64,000 bases of DNA from Prochlorococcus marinus str. MIT 1214 (GTDB lineage Bacteria > Cyanobacteriota > Cyanobacteriia > PCC-6307 > Cyanobiaceae), in the NCBI RefSeq assembly GCF_027359355.1, contig NZ_CP114777.1, forward strand, positions 1,240,001-1,304,000, given 5' to 3'. The translations under genes and the position numbers were made by a program. Below the pieces are notes generated by a model that saw only the letters and a program-made list of their open reading frames with translations, ran no database searches and was not told where the DNA came from. The number at the start of each line of letters is the position of its first letter. Position 1 is the stretch's first letter. Shown one piece after another: positions 22,232 to 31,638 of the stretch.

Positions 22232-22260
22232 ATCATTCTTAATTCATCATATTTTGACTT

Positions 22261-23067
22261 ATGCAAAAAACAAATCAATTTCTCAAAATAGGCAATAAAG
22301 AGTTCAAAAGTAGGCTTCTTGTTGGAACTGGTAAATACTCATCCCTAGAAGTGATGCAAAAAAGTCTATTAAATACAAAATGTGAAATAGTTACTGTCGC
22401 TGTTAGAAGAGTTCAAGGACTAGAACACGGACATAAAGGATTAATGGAATCAATAGACTGGAAAAGTATATGGATGCTCCCAAACACTGCAGGATGCTCA
22501 AATGCGGAAGAAGCTATTCGAATAGCAAGACTTGGAAGAGAATTAGCAAAGTTAGCAGGTCAAGAGAATAATAATTTTGTCAAATTAGAGGTTATTCCTG
22601 ACACAAAATATTTATTGCCCGACCCAATTGGAACTTTAAAAGCAGCCGAGCAATTAGTTAAAGAAGGATTTACTGTTCTTCCATATATAAATTCTGATCC
22701 ATTAATTGCAAAACAACTTGAAGAAATTGGATGTGCAACTGTTATGCCTCTTGGTTCCCCCATCGGATCTGCTCAAGGAATAAGAAATGCTGCAAACATT
22801 GCAATGATTATCGAAGAAGCTCGAATCCCAATAATTATTGATGCAGGTATTGGAGTTCCAAGTGAAGCAGCTCAAGCATTGGAAATGGGTGCTGATGGGG
22901 TTTTAATCAATAGTGCAATTGCTTTAGCTAAAAACCCGATTCTTATGGCTCAAGCCTTTTCTAAAGCGACTGAGGCTGGCAGGGATGCTTATCTATCTGG
23001 AAGACTCCAAGAGAACCCACTTGCCCATCCGAGCTCTCCAGTAGATGGAGTTATTTCAAACAATTAG
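22261..23067 (+). CDS. thiG: Thiazole synthase
   Basis: ThiG makes the thiazole ring of thiamine from 1-deoxy-D-xylulose 5-phosphate, dehydroglycine and ThiS-thiocarboxylate. Visible family features are [11 protein letters not shown] near the start, [20 protein letters not shown], the Schiff-base lysine region [13 protein letters not shown], and [21 protein letters not shown]. The 268-residue length is typical. The upstream gap is only 29 bp and contains no TPP riboswitch that I can see. Confidence 0.97.
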   Translation: MQKTNQFLKIGNKEFKSRLLVGTGKYSSLEVMQKSLLNTKCEIVTVAVRRVQGLEHGHKGLMESIDWKSIWMLPNTAGCSNAEEAIRIARLGRELAKLAGQENNNFVKLEVIPDTKYLLPDPIGTLKAAEQLVKEGFTVLPYINSDPLIAKQLEEIGCATVMPLGSPIGSAQGIRNAANIAMIIEEARIPIIIDAGIGVPSEAAQALEMGADGVLINSAIALAKNPILMAQAFSKATEAGRDAYLSGRLQENPLAHPSSPVDGVISNN

Positions 23068-23116
23068 AGTAATTCGTTAAAAATTAGTAACGTTATAAGC
23101 TAAGAAACAAAAAAAC

Positions 23117-23284
23117 ATGGCAGTCACTAGAGAAAGTCAAGGCAGGCTTAACGTTTTTGCAGATGAACCAAAAATTGAAATTCTTACAAAAGAAAGCAGT
23201 GGCAACAAAGGTTCTTGGCTTTTTACCCTTGCTGGAGTTATCCTTGTAATTGGGCTTATCGCATATTCTTTAACAATCAAGTGA
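23117..23284 (+). CDS. Psb34-like small membrane protein
   Basis: A 55-residue open frame starts at ATG 23117 and ends in TGA. The N-terminal part contains QGRLNVFADEPKIE, which closely matches the GRLNNFA-EPK motif of Psb34 (Ssl1498 family), a small subunit of photosystem II assembly intermediates. A single transmembrane helix follows (WLFTLAGVILVIGLIAYSL). Psb34 has a short N terminus and one helix, as here. Expected location is the thylakoid membrane. It sits 49 bp after thiG and before sqdB, on the same strand. Identification rests on the motif and topology, so it is probable rather than certain. Confidence 0.7.
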   Translation: MAVTRESQGRLNVFADEPKIEILTKESSGNKGSWLFTLAGVILVIGLIAYSLTIK

Positions 23285-23340
23285 AACCCTTGTAGTAGCT
23301 TGAATAATATGAGCATTTGCTCTGTCTTTTGGAGTTTAGA

Positions 23341-24534
23341 GTGAAAGTTTTCGTTCTTGGTGGTGACGGCTTCTGCGGATGGCCTTGTGCAGTAAATCTT
23401 GCTGACAAGGGTCATGATGTATTCATCGTGGATAATCTTAGTCGTCGAAAAATCGATATAGACCTTGAAGTTGAATCCTTAACGCCAATCACAAGTATTG
23501 GTGAAAGGATTCAAGCTTGGTCTGAGATAGGTGGAAAACCTATTCAATTTATTCATTTAGATCTTGCATCTGAATATCAAAAGCTTTTAGATCTTTTGAT
23601 CGAGGAAAAGCCTGATTCAATAATTCATTTTGCTGAACAGCGTGCTGCTCCATATTCCATGAAAAGCAGCGCAACCAAAAGATATACAGTGGATAACAAT
23701 GTGAATGGTACCCATAATTTACTCGCTGCAATTGTTGAATCTCAATTAGATATTCACATTGTTCATCTTGGGACAATGGGGGTTTATGGCTATGGTTCCC
23801 ATAGAGGCGCAACCATTCCTGAGGGTTACTTAAAGGTTGAAGTACCACAACCAGATGGCAGTCGTTTTGAAGAAGAAATCCTTCATCCAGCTAGTCCTGG
23901 GAGCGTTTATCACATGACAAAAACGCTCGATCAATTGCTCTTTCTTTACTACAACAAAAATGACCTGATCAGAATCACTGATCTTCATCAAGGAATTGTA
24001 TGGGGAACAAATACTGATGTCACAAGCCGTGATCCACGACTCACTAATCGATTTGACTATGACGGTGATTACGGAACAGTATTAAATCGATTTTTAATGC
24101 AAGCTGCCATTGGATATCCATTAACAGTCCACGGCACTGGTGGACAAACCAGAGCATTTATTCATATACAAGATTCAGTAAAATGTGTTCAGCTGGCACT
24201 GGAAAATCCTCCGGAAAAAGGTGAGAGGGTGAAAATTTTCAACCAAATGACGGAAAGTCACCAAGTCGGGGAATTAGCTAAAAAAGTAGCCTCTCTCACT
24301 GGAGCAAAAATTAATTATCTTCCAAACCCAAGAAACGAAGCGGTCGAAAACGATTTAATAGTTGATAATCGATGTTTTATTGAGCTTGGATTAGATCCCA
24401 CAACTCTGGATAATGGACTTTTAGCAGAAGTTGTTGATGTCGCGAAAAAATTCTCCAATCGATGCGATCTAAAACGAATACCTTGTGTATCTGCATGGAC
24501 ATCAACCCAAGCAAAGGCAATAAATAAATCCTAA
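23341..24534 (+). CDS. sqdB: UDP-sulfoquinovose synthase
   Basis: SqdB makes UDP-sulfoquinovose from UDP-glucose and sulfite, the head group donor for the thylakoid sulfolipid SQDG. The NAD-binding turn GGDGFCGWPCAVNL is near the N terminus, with GTMGVYG and the short-chain dehydrogenase pair Y-x3-K in SVYHMTKTLD. I place the start at GTG 23341 (397 residues), preceded by GGAG at 23331; a longer frame from TTG 23317 is less likely. The partner gene sqdX follows 36 bp downstream. Sulfolipid lets picocyanobacteria reduce their phosphorus demand. Confidence 0.97.
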   Translation: MKVFVLGGDGFCGWPCAVNLADKGHDVFIVDNLSRRKIDIDLEVESLTPITSIGERIQAWSEIGGKPIQFIHLDLASEYQKLLDLLIEEKPDSIIHFAEQRAAPYSMKSSATKRYTVDNNVNGTHNLLAAIVESQLDIHIVHLGTMGVYGYGSHRGATIPEGYLKVEVPQPDGSRFEEEILHPASPGSVYHMTKTLDQLLFLYYNKNDLIRITDLHQGIVWGTNTDVTSRDPRLTNRFDYDGDYGTVLNRFLMQAAIGYPLTVHGTGGQTRAFIHIQDSVKCVQLALENPPEKGERVKIFNQMTESHQVGELAKKVASLTGAKINYLPNPRNEAVENDLIVDNRCFIELGLDPTTLDNGLLAEVVDVAKKFSNRCDLKRIPCVSAWTSTQAKAINKS

Positions 24535-24570
24535 ACCTAACTAGTACAAAATCTTGAAAAGACTCGTTCA

Positions 24571-25719
24571 GTGAAAATAGCTTTTTTTACAGAAACTTTC
24601 CTCCCTAAGGTTGATGGGATAGTCACGCGTTTAACAAAAACAATTCAAAATTTAGTTCAATCAGGTGATGAGGTTACCGTTTTTTGTCCAGAAGGCTGTC
24701 CATCAAAATATATGGGTGCAAAAGTTGTAGGGGTCCCCGCGATGCCATTACCCTTATATCCAGAACTGAAATTAGGGCTTCCTGGCCCAGGTGTTTCAGA
24801 TGAATTAGAAAACTTTAAACCTGACCTCATTCATGTTGTTAACCCTGCTGTACTTGGATTGGGTGGTATTTGGCTAGCTAAAACAAACAATGTTCCACTA
24901 GTAGCTAGTTACCATACTCATTTACCTAAGTATTTAGAGCACTATGGCATGGGTATGTTAGAACCGCTTTTATGGGAATTGTTAAAAGCTGCGCATAATC
25001 AGGCAACTCTAAATCTATGTACTTCAACTGCGATGGTGAAAGAACTATCGGAAAAAGGAATTCAAAATACTGCGTTATGGCAAAGAGGAGTTGATACAGA
25101 TATTTTCAGGCCAGAACTAAGAGATGAACAAATGAGAAGACGTCTTTTAGGAAACTTTAGCGATGAAGGATCTCTATTGATATACGTAGGAAGACTCTCA
25201 GCTGAAAAACAAATTGAGAGAATTAAACCTGTACTTGAAGCACTACCAAGCACTCGACTAGCCCTTGTTGGAGATGGTCCATATAGACAACAATTAGAAA
25301 AAATTTTCCAGGGAACCTCTACTACCTTTGTGGGATATCTAAGTGGGAATGAATTAGCAAGTGCTTATGCCTCTGGTGATGCTTTCTTATTTCCCTCAAG
25401 TACAGAAACCCTTGGGTTAGTGCTTTTAGAAGCAATGGCAGCTGGATGCCCAGTCGTAGGAGCAAATAAAGGTGGAATCCCAGATATCATTTCAGATGGA
25501 GAAAATGGATGTTTATACAATCCTGATGCAGATGATGATGGGGCTTTAAGTTTGATAGAGGCTACAAAAAAATTATTGGGCAACGAAATAGAACGCACTG
25601 AGATGAGACAGGCAGCTCGTTCAGAAGCTGAGAGATGGGGTTGGGCAGGAGCTACTAAACAATTGAGAAGTTATTACAATGACGTTTTAGACAAAAAACA
25701 ATCAAATATCGCTGCTTAG
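24571..25719 (+). CDS. sqdX: Sulfoquinovosyl diacylglycerol synthase (glycosyltransferase family 4)
   Basis: SqdX transfers sulfoquinovose from UDP-sulfoquinovose to diacylglycerol to form SQDG. The 382-residue sequence is a family 4 glycosyltransferase: it begins MKIAFFTETFLPKVDGIV, has HVVNPAVLGLGG and ASYHTHLPKYLEHYG in the N-terminal half, and PSSTETLGLVLLEAMAAG (the E-x7-E motif) in the C-terminal half. The start codon is GTG at 24571. Its position directly after sqdB fixes the role. Confidence 0.96.
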   Translation: MKIAFFTETFLPKVDGIVTRLTKTIQNLVQSGDEVTVFCPEGCPSKYMGAKVVGVPAMPLPLYPELKLGLPGPGVSDELENFKPDLIHVVNPAVLGLGGIWLAKTNNVPLVASYHTHLPKYLEHYGMGMLEPLLWELLKAAHNQATLNLCTSTAMVKELSEKGIQNTALWQRGVDTDIFRPELRDEQMRRRLLGNFSDEGSLLIYVGRLSAEKQIERIKPVLEALPSTRLALVGDGPYRQQLEKIFQGTSTTFVGYLSGNELASAYASGDAFLFPSSTETLGLVLLEAMAAGCPVVGANKGGIPDIISDGENGCLYNPDADDDGALSLIEATKKLLGNEIERTEMRQAARSEAERWGWAGATKQLRSYYNDVLDKKQSNIAA

Positions 25720-25722
25720 TTT

Positions 25723-25983
25723 TTACGCTGCATGAGGTGGTGGCGTTGGGGAATCAAATGATTGCAGAGGTAATACCAAAGTTGCCCATGTAGAAAGTTT
25801 TGCAGGCCTTTGTTTCTTAGGCTGTCGAACACCAAATGGAACTCGAACAACATTAGTTCCAGCAACTTGCAAAAGTTCTCCTTTATTTAAAACAGATTCA
25901 AAGCAATTAGAAAAAGAAGGCAAGGAAACATCATCCTTTTTTGTCATTTGATCTGGAAAATCAAAAGATGTTTTTTTGGTCAT
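25723..25983 (-). CDS. Small conserved-looking hypothetical protein
   Basis: This 86-residue frame has no function I recognise. I choose ATG 25983, which follows a GGGGA ribosome-binding sequence; the frame extends up to 26055 but the added residues look unconstrained. A second start-like copy of the same MTKK segment lies 12 codons downstream, from a direct repeat at 25937-25953 and 25971-25990. The C-terminal half (VVRVPFGVRQPKKQRPAK, then TWATLVLPLQSFDSPTPPP) has a non-random, protein-like composition and ends in a proline-rich tail. It is convergent with sqdX with a 3-bp gap. Confidence 0.6.
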   Translation of the reverse strand: MTKKTSFDFPDQMTKKDDVSLPSFSNCFESVLNKGELLQVAGTNVVRVPFGVRQPKKQRPAKLSTWATLVLPLQSFDSPTPPPHAA

Positions 25984-26107
25984 TTGGTCCCCATAAAATT
26001 TAAAGCTGCGGCAAAAATTACTAGAAAAAATTGCAAAACAGCCGAAAATAACCAATAAATTGGTTTTCGCTTGAAATTTAACTAATAAAACAACTTTTAA
26101 CCAGTCT

Positions 26108-29014
26108 TCAAATAGAATTAGTATCTTCTAAATCTTGAACTGAAGGACAACTACATATCAAATTCCTGTCTCCATAAGCATTATTAATACGTGAAACTGA
26201 TGGCCAAAATTTATATTTTTCCTGACTGTTCAAAGGGAAAGCGGCTTCTTTACGAGAATAAGGTCTATCCCAATCATCGGATGTAACTGTGTTTAAAGTA
26301 TGTGGAGATTGTTTTAAAGGATTATTAGTAGGATCACTCTTTCCTAATTTGATTTGTTCAATTTCTTCTCTTATTCCAATCATCGCCTCACAAAAACGAT
26401 CTAATTCAGACAAACTTTCACTTTCTGTTGGTTCAACCATCAAAGTGCCAGCGACAGGCCAACTGATTGTTGGAGCATGAAAACCATAATCCATCAATCT
26501 CTTAGCAACATCCTCAACTTCTATACCTAACTGACTCTTTAAAGGTCTTAAATCTAATATGCATTCATGAGCTACCAAGCCATTGGGATCTTTAAATAAA
26601 ACTGGATAATAAGGATCAAGTCGTTTTGCTAAATAATTAGCAGAGAGGATAGCAATTGAACTTGCTTTGCGTAATCCATCTTTACCCATCATACGTATGT
26701 ACATCCAACTAATAGGCAATATTCCAGCGCTGCCAAATGGAGCTGCTGAAACTGCTGAAATAGCCTTTTCTCCTCCACACTTAACAACTGAATGCCCAGG
26801 AAGATAAGGAGCTAAATGGCCTGCAACAGCTATGGGACCTACGCCTGGGCCTCCTCCTCCATGAGGGATAGAAAAGGTTTTATGAAGATTTAAATGGCAG
26901 ACATCTATGCCATAAGATCCTGGCCTGCAAATACCTACTTGAGCATTCAGATTTGCACCATCCAAATAAACCTGACCGCCCTCTTGATGAATGACTTGGC
27001 ACATTTCACGAATCTTTGGCTCAAATACTCCATGAGTTGAGGGATAGGTAACCATCAATGCAGCCAAATTCTTTGAATAAATCTTTGCTTTATTTCTTAG
27101 GTCTTCCAAATCAACATTGCCGTATTCATCACATTTCACCGAGACAACTTTAAAACCAGACATGACCGCGCTAGCTGGATTTGTACCATGGGCGCTTGTT
27201 GGAATCAAGCAAATATCTCTATGCTCCTCACCACGAGACTGATGCCATGAACGTATTACAAGCAAACCAGCAAATTCTCCTTGGGAACCTGCATTTGGCT
27301 GAAGAGAAACTCCCTGAAAGCCAGTTAAAGTAGACAGCCATCTTTCAAGGTCATTAATTATTTCCTGGAAACCAGCTAATTGAGTGGGAGGAGCAAAAGG
27401 ATGAATAGAAGAAAACTCGCTCCATTCAATTGGTAAAAGTTCAGCAGCTGCATTCAATTTCATAGTGCAACTCCCCAACGGAATCATTCCTTGCACGAGA
27501 GAAAAATCTTTCGATGCTAAAAAGTGAATGTATCTCATTAAATCAGTCTCACTTTGATATTGATTAAATACCAATTGTTCAAGCCAAGGTTTTTCGCGAA
27601 GTGGGATATCTTTTAGTGAATCATTTTCATTAATAATCTTAGGAATATCATGTACATTTTTTCCTTTAATTTTTGCAAGTATTGTATACAATTTATAAAT
27701 TTCTTGATCACAAGTTAATTCATCGAAAGTTACACCAAAACCATTTGCATTCTCAACATCTGATCCAATAGGCAGAACTCTAAGATTATATCCTTCTTCA
27801 GAAGCTGACTGAATAACTTTTGATGCTTCTGGACAATATATGTCAATACTATCAAACCCTGAATATTTATCTGAAGGATATTCAAGATTACTTAAAATAT
27901 ATTCAAAATCTGACCTATATTTAAGGATCTTGTTTGCAATTTTCTTAAGACCACTTGGACCATGATGAACTGCATAAAAAGAAGAAAGAATAGCCAATAA
28001 AACTTGGGCTGTGCAAATGTTACTTGTTGCTTTATCCCTTCGAATATGTTGCTCTCTTGTTTGCAGGGCAAGTCTCAAAGCTTGATTGCCCTCTACGTCA
28101 ACTGATTGGCCGACAATCCTACCTGGTATTTGTCTTTTATATATTTCTTTAGTTGCAAAAAAAGCTGCATGTGGTCCACCACATGCAATAGGTACTCCAA
28201 ATCTTTGCGCACTTCCAACAACAATATCAGCGCCAAATTCACCCATAGGTTTAATCAAAACTTGAGCCAAAGGATCAATTGAGATGGTTACAATTGCATC
28301 AAATTTATGAACTTTCTTAATTACTGAGGTTGGGTCCCAAATACGACCATTTTTTCCAGGTAACTGAATAAGTATTCCGAAGACATTATTATCAATTTCA
28401 AAATTATTATTATCAAAGAACTCCAGTACAATTCCCAGTGGTTCACATCGAGTTTTTAAGACGTCAAATGTTTGAGGCAAAATCTCTTGATCTACTAAAA
28501 ATTTATTAGCATTTTTATTTTTTCTAACAGCTAAACTCAAACTTATTGCCTCAGCTGCCGCAGTTGCTTCATCAAGTAAAGATGCATTTGCTATAGGCAA
28601 GCCTGTTAATTCACTTATTAAAGTCTGAAAATTAAATAAAGCTTCTAATCTCCCTTGAGATATTTCTGCTTGATAAGGAGTATAAGCTGTGTACCAATTG
28701 GGATTTTCTAGAACATTTCTTTGTACAACTGGAGGTATGAGTGTCGAATGATAACCCAGACCAATCAACGATCGATTTTCAATATTTTTCTTGGAAATAA
28801 TTTTGATTTCTTTCAACGCTTCATTTTGATCACACCCACATGAAAGAGAAACACCATTTATTTCTGAATCAAAGATTTCATCAGGAATTACAGAAGATAT
28901 GAAATCTTCCATATTTTCAAAACCAAGATTTTGAAGCATAAAAGCTTCGTCTTCGTTGGTTGGACCTAAATGGCGAGACTTAAAAGTGAAATCCTTTAAT
29001 TCTGCTTTTGACAT
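26108..29014 (-). CDS. gcvP: Glycine dehydrogenase (decarboxylating), P protein
   Basis: The P protein decarboxylates glycine and passes the aminomethyl group to lipoyl-GcvH. It supports photorespiration and one-carbon supply. The PLP lysine is K712 in [15 protein letters not shown]. The N-terminal half carries [13 protein letters not shown] and [14 protein letters not shown], the C-terminal half [13 protein letters not shown], so this is the fused single-chain type. I place the start at ATG 29014 (968 residues), since the longer frame begins at TTG 29038. gcvH lies 101 bp upstream and gcvT at 49 kb. The L protein is not in the window. Confidence 0.97.
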   Translation of the reverse strand: MSKAELKDFTFKSRHLGPTNEDEAFMLQNLGFENMEDFISSVIPDEIFDSEINGVSLSCGCDQNEALKEIKIISKKNIENRSLIGLGYHSTLIPPVVQRNVLENPNWYTAYTPYQAEISQGRLEALFNFQTLISELTGLPIANASLLDEATAAAEAISLSLAVRKNKNANKFLVDQEILPQTFDVLKTRCEPLGIVLEFFDNNNFEIDNNVFGILIQLPGKNGRIWDPTSVIKKVHKFDAIVTISIDPLAQVLIKPMGEFGADIVVGSAQRFGVPIACGGPHAAFFATKEIYKRQIPGRIVGQSVDVEGNQALRLALQTREQHIRRDKATSNICTAQVLLAILSSFYAVHHGPSGLKKIANKILKYRSDFEYILSNLEYPSDKYSGFDSIDIYCPEASKVIQSASEEGYNLRVLPIGSDVENANGFGVTFDELTCDQEIYKLYTILAKIKGKNVHDIPKIINENDSLKDIPLREKPWLEQLVFNQYQSETDLMRYIHFLASKDFSLVQGMIPLGSCTMKLNAAAELLPIEWSEFSSIHPFAPPTQLAGFQEIINDLERWLSTLTGFQGVSLQPNAGSQGEFAGLLVIRSWHQSRGEEHRDICLIPTSAHGTNPASAVMSGFKVVSVKCDEYGNVDLEDLRNKAKIYSKNLAALMVTYPSTHGVFEPKIREMCQVIHQEGGQVYLDGANLNAQVGICRPGSYGIDVCHLNLHKTFSIPHGGGGPGVGPIAVAGHLAPYLPGHSVVKCGGEKAISAVSAAPFGSAGILPISWMYIRMMGKDGLRKASSIAILSANYLAKRLDPYYPVLFKDPNGLVAHECILDLRPLKSQLGIEVEDVAKRLMDYGFHAPTISWPVAGTLMVEPTESESLSELDRFCEAMIGIREEIEQIKLGKSDPTNNPLKQSPHTLNTVTSDDWDRPYSRKEAAFPLNSQEKYKFWPSVSRINNAYGDRNLICSCPSVQDLEDTNSI

Positions 29015-29115
29015 GAGCTTGTTCTCAAGCACAAGCAAGTAAAGTTATTGGAGGGAAGGCCACTGTAGAGAAAAATTTCCTGATTTGTTGTAAGAAAAAA
29101 TTATTAAGTAAAATT

Positions 29116-29502
29116 CTACGGAGCAATTTTCTTTGAATAAGTTTCAGAATCCATAAGCTCTTGTAATTGATCAGGGTGATCAGGACGAATTATTAATAGC
29201 CATCCTTCGCCATGAGGATCATTTTGAAGTTCCTCAGGGCTTGCTAACACAGAATTGTTTCTATGGATAATGTCTCCACTAACTGGAGCATACATATCTT
29301 CTACAGCCTTTACTGATTCCACTGAGCCAAAGCTCTCTCCTTTAACTATTGAAGTCCCTTCATCTGGTAAATCAACAAAAACGATATCTCCTAACTGATC
29401 TACCGCAAATTCACTGATGCCAATTCGAACTAATTCATCATCAGCAAAAGCATATTCATGACTGTCAGCAAAACGAAAATGATCTGGGAAGGAAAAAGCC
29501 AT
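29116..29502 (-). CDS. gcvH: Glycine cleavage system H protein
   Basis: GcvH carries the aminomethyl intermediate on a lipoyl group. The lipoylated lysine is K65 in VESVKAVEDMYAPVSG. The 128-residue length and the sequence SHEYAFADDELVRIGISEFA at the N terminus agree with the family. It is between the PLP lyase gene, 20 bp upstream, and gcvP on the same strand, a likely operon. Confidence 0.97.
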   Translation of the reverse strand: MAFSFPDHFRFADSHEYAFADDELVRIGISEFAVDQLGDIVFVDLPDEGTSIVKGESFGSVESVKAVEDMYAPVSGDIIHRNNSVLASPEELQNDPHGEGWLLIIRPDHPDQLQELMDSETYSKKIAP

Positions 29503-29522
29503 TGCGTCAAAACTAAAAACGC

Positions 29523-30788
29523 TTAATCATTCTGGGGCAATTTGATGAATCCTGCCTGAAATAAATTGGATAATGCATGAATCAAAGCAATTTTGACATG
29601 AGAGCGATGGGATCCTCCTTGAATAAATAGATCAAATGGAGGTTTCATAGGCGCATCAGCAGAAAATTCACTCGTACTACCATCTACAAAAGTTCCTCCA
29701 GCCATGACTAAGTTATTTTCATAACCTGGCATTGGAGCCGGTATTGGATCAAGAAAAGATCCAATAGGTGATTTTTCCTGAAAAGACCTACAAATAATTT
29801 GTAAAATTTCTGGATTGCCTATTCTTACTACTTGGATCAAATCAGTTCTCATAGAACCTGGTGTTGGCAAAACTTGAAAACCCAATTCGCTAAACGTACT
29901 TGAAACAATCTCAGCACCTATAAGGGCCTCTGCAACCATTTGAGGCGCAAGAAAAAGTCCTTGTAAAATAGTTCTATTTAAATCAAAATTAATACCACCC
30001 TCAGATCCAATACCTGGAGCAGTTAAGCGGCAACATGCTTTATCAACTAAATCAGCTCTCCCCGCAATATATCCACCAGTAGGAACTATAGTTCCCCCTA
30101 AATTTTTTATTAAAGAACCTGCAATTAAATCTGCCCCAACTGTCGTCGGTTCCTTAGTTTCGACAAATTCTCCATAGCAATTATCAACAAAACAAATACA
30201 CTTCGGTTGAATTTTATGACATAAATAACAAATCTCTTTAATAACCTCAATACTCAAAGATGGACGCCATGTATAGCCACAACTTCGTTGTATAAAAATT
30301 AATTTTCTAGGAATATGTAAAGCTTTTTCTAAAGCTACAAAATCTATATTTCCATCATTTTTTAAAGATATCTCTTCATAGTTAATTCCAAATTCAATCA
30401 AGGATCCTTGACCATTCCCCCTCAATCCAATAACTTCTTCAAGTGATTCGTAGGGCCGTCCAGTAACAGATAACAAATCATCTCCTGGTCTTAAGACACC
30501 AAACAAAGATGAGGTAATGGCATGCGTGCCGCTAACAAACTGAAGCCTTACCGCTGCTTTTTCAGCTTCTAAAACATCTGCAAAAATTTTATCAATTATG
30601 TCTCTCCCTAAATCTCCATGTCCATATCCTGTTGCCGATGCAAAATGTTGAACGTTTAGATGAGAGTCAGAAAAAGCTTTTAATACTTTTTCTAATTTAA
30701 GTGTGATACTGTCAGTCTTTTCTTGTATAGATAAGTATAATTTTTTTTCTATATTATTAACAAAATTTTTAGCGGATTTTTTTAACAT
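29523..30788 (-). CDS. PLP-dependent lyase of the methionine gamma-lyase / aluminium-resistance family
   Basis: The 421-residue protein belongs to the COG4100-type PLP enzymes annotated as methionine gamma-lyase family or aluminium-resistance proteins. The cofactor-binding lysine is K228 in AGSLIKNLGG, with FVDNCYGEFVE before it and FASATGYGHGDLGRD near residue 50. The physiological substrate is unknown; sulfur amino-acid lysis is only the family label. It starts at ATG 30788. It is upstream of gcvH, 20 bp away, so it may be co-transcribed with gcvHP, which also uses PLP chemistry. Confidence 0.85.
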   Translation of the reverse strand: MLKKSAKNFVNNIEKKLYLSIQEKTDSITLKLEKVLKAFSDSHLNVQHFASATGYGHGDLGRDIIDKIFADVLEAEKAAVRLQFVSGTHAITSSLFGVLRPGDDLLSVTGRPYESLEEVIGLRGNGQGSLIEFGINYEEISLKNDGNIDFVALEKALHIPRKLIFIQRSCGYTWRPSLSIEVIKEICYLCHKIQPKCICFVDNCYGEFVETKEPTTVGADLIAGSLIKNLGGTIVPTGGYIAGRADLVDKACCRLTAPGIGSEGGINFDLNRTILQGLFLAPQMVAEALIGAEIVSSTFSELGFQVLPTPGSMRTDLIQVVRIGNPEILQIICRSFQEKSPIGSFLDPIPAPMPGYENNLVMAGGTFVDGSTSEFSADAPMKPPFDLFIQGGSHRSHVKIALIHALSNLFQAGFIKLPQND

Positions 30789-30824
30789 ATGATTTTCAAT
30801 TAAGCATCAAGAAGTTTTATACAA

Positions 30825-31559
30825 TTAATCTGAAAAAATAATTTCTAATTTTTCTTGATCTTTAAGTAATAAGCCTCTTTGCCGAAGATTCTCCAAAAAG
30901 TCATCTGCACCTTGCAAATTATTGGTATTTAACAATTTATTAGTTGCATGTAAATCTAGCAATTCACCATCAAGTTCCTCCGCTGTGTAATCTTTTAAAC
31001 CCGCCATAACTGCTTCAAATCTGTCTCTTCGCTGCTTTTTACTTACTGGATAAGCTGCCATTACTTGTTCTCTACACATTCTCCATGACCTTCCTTTACA
31101 TAAATAGTCAGACAACGCAGCACTTAGTACAGGGGCCTCAGCTTCCTCAATAAACCAATCAAAGGAGGAAGGTAAAGATGCTAAACCAACAAAAATCTCA
31201 AAAAAGTCACCTGCAGACAGGGGATTATTGTCATTGCCTTGAACAGCGATAGCTGATTCTTGAAGCGATCTATGCAACTCAGGATGAACACTCAATATTT
31301 GACTTTCTATATTTTCTAACCCTCGAGAAAGTACTTGATTTACCTTCCCTAAAGCAAAAAATACTTCAGGGCTTGGCGATACAAGTTTTCCATTTCGTAG
31401 ATTTGAGATTTGAGAGCTATGTACCCTTCCCAGATCCAAGCATTCGGCCAAAGCAGGAAGAACTTTATGAGACCAGCCATTGCGCTCATGCCATACATGC
31501 ACTAGATGAGCCATCGCCCTTCTACCTGCAGTCAATTGATCCCGAAAACTAGAGGTCAC
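30825..31559 (-). CDS. Hypothetical protein with HTH-like N-terminal region
   Basis: No family is recognised with confidence. The 244-residue frame starts at GTG 31559. Residues about 40-80 (LDLGRVHSSQISNLRNGKL, then SPEVFFALGKVNQ) resemble the turn and recognition helix of a lambda-repressor-type helix-turn-helix, so DNA binding is possible. The rest is acidic and helical with many charged residues. The gene heads the minus-strand run (lyase, gcvH, gcvP) and is divergent from the desaturase across 79 bp, so a regulatory role in either direction is conceivable but unproved. Confidence 0.6.
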   Translation of the reverse strand: MTSSFRDQLTAGRRAMAHLVHVWHERNGWSHKVLPALAECLDLGRVHSSQISNLRNGKLVSPSPEVFFALGKVNQVLSRGLENIESQILSVHPELHRSLQESAIAVQGNDNNPLSAGDFFEIFVGLASLPSSFDWFIEEAEAPVLSAALSDYLCKGRSWRMCREQVMAAYPVSKKQRRDRFEAVMAGLKDYTAEELDGELLDLHATNKLLNTNNLQGADDFLENLRQRGLLLKDQEKLEIIFSD

Positions 31560-31606
31560 AAATCACATTCAAGATTGGTAGATAGACCTGATTAGGATCC
31601 TTATCA

Positions 31607-31612
31607 TATATT
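31607..31612 (+). promoter_or_regulatory. Possible -10 element for the desaturase gene
   Basis: The sequence TATATT lies 26 bp before the desaturase start, in a strongly AT-rich stretch (31601-31617) of the 79-bp divergent gap. No -35 element at normal spacing is seen, which is common for cyanobacterial promoters. This is a weak prediction from base composition and position only. Confidence 0.3.
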
Positions 31613-31638
31613 ATATACACCAAGTAGACGGATCACTA

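Noticed and set aside
22232-22260. TPP riboswitch upstream of thiG
   Set aside because: The gap is only 29 bp and contains none of the conserved riboswitch sequence.
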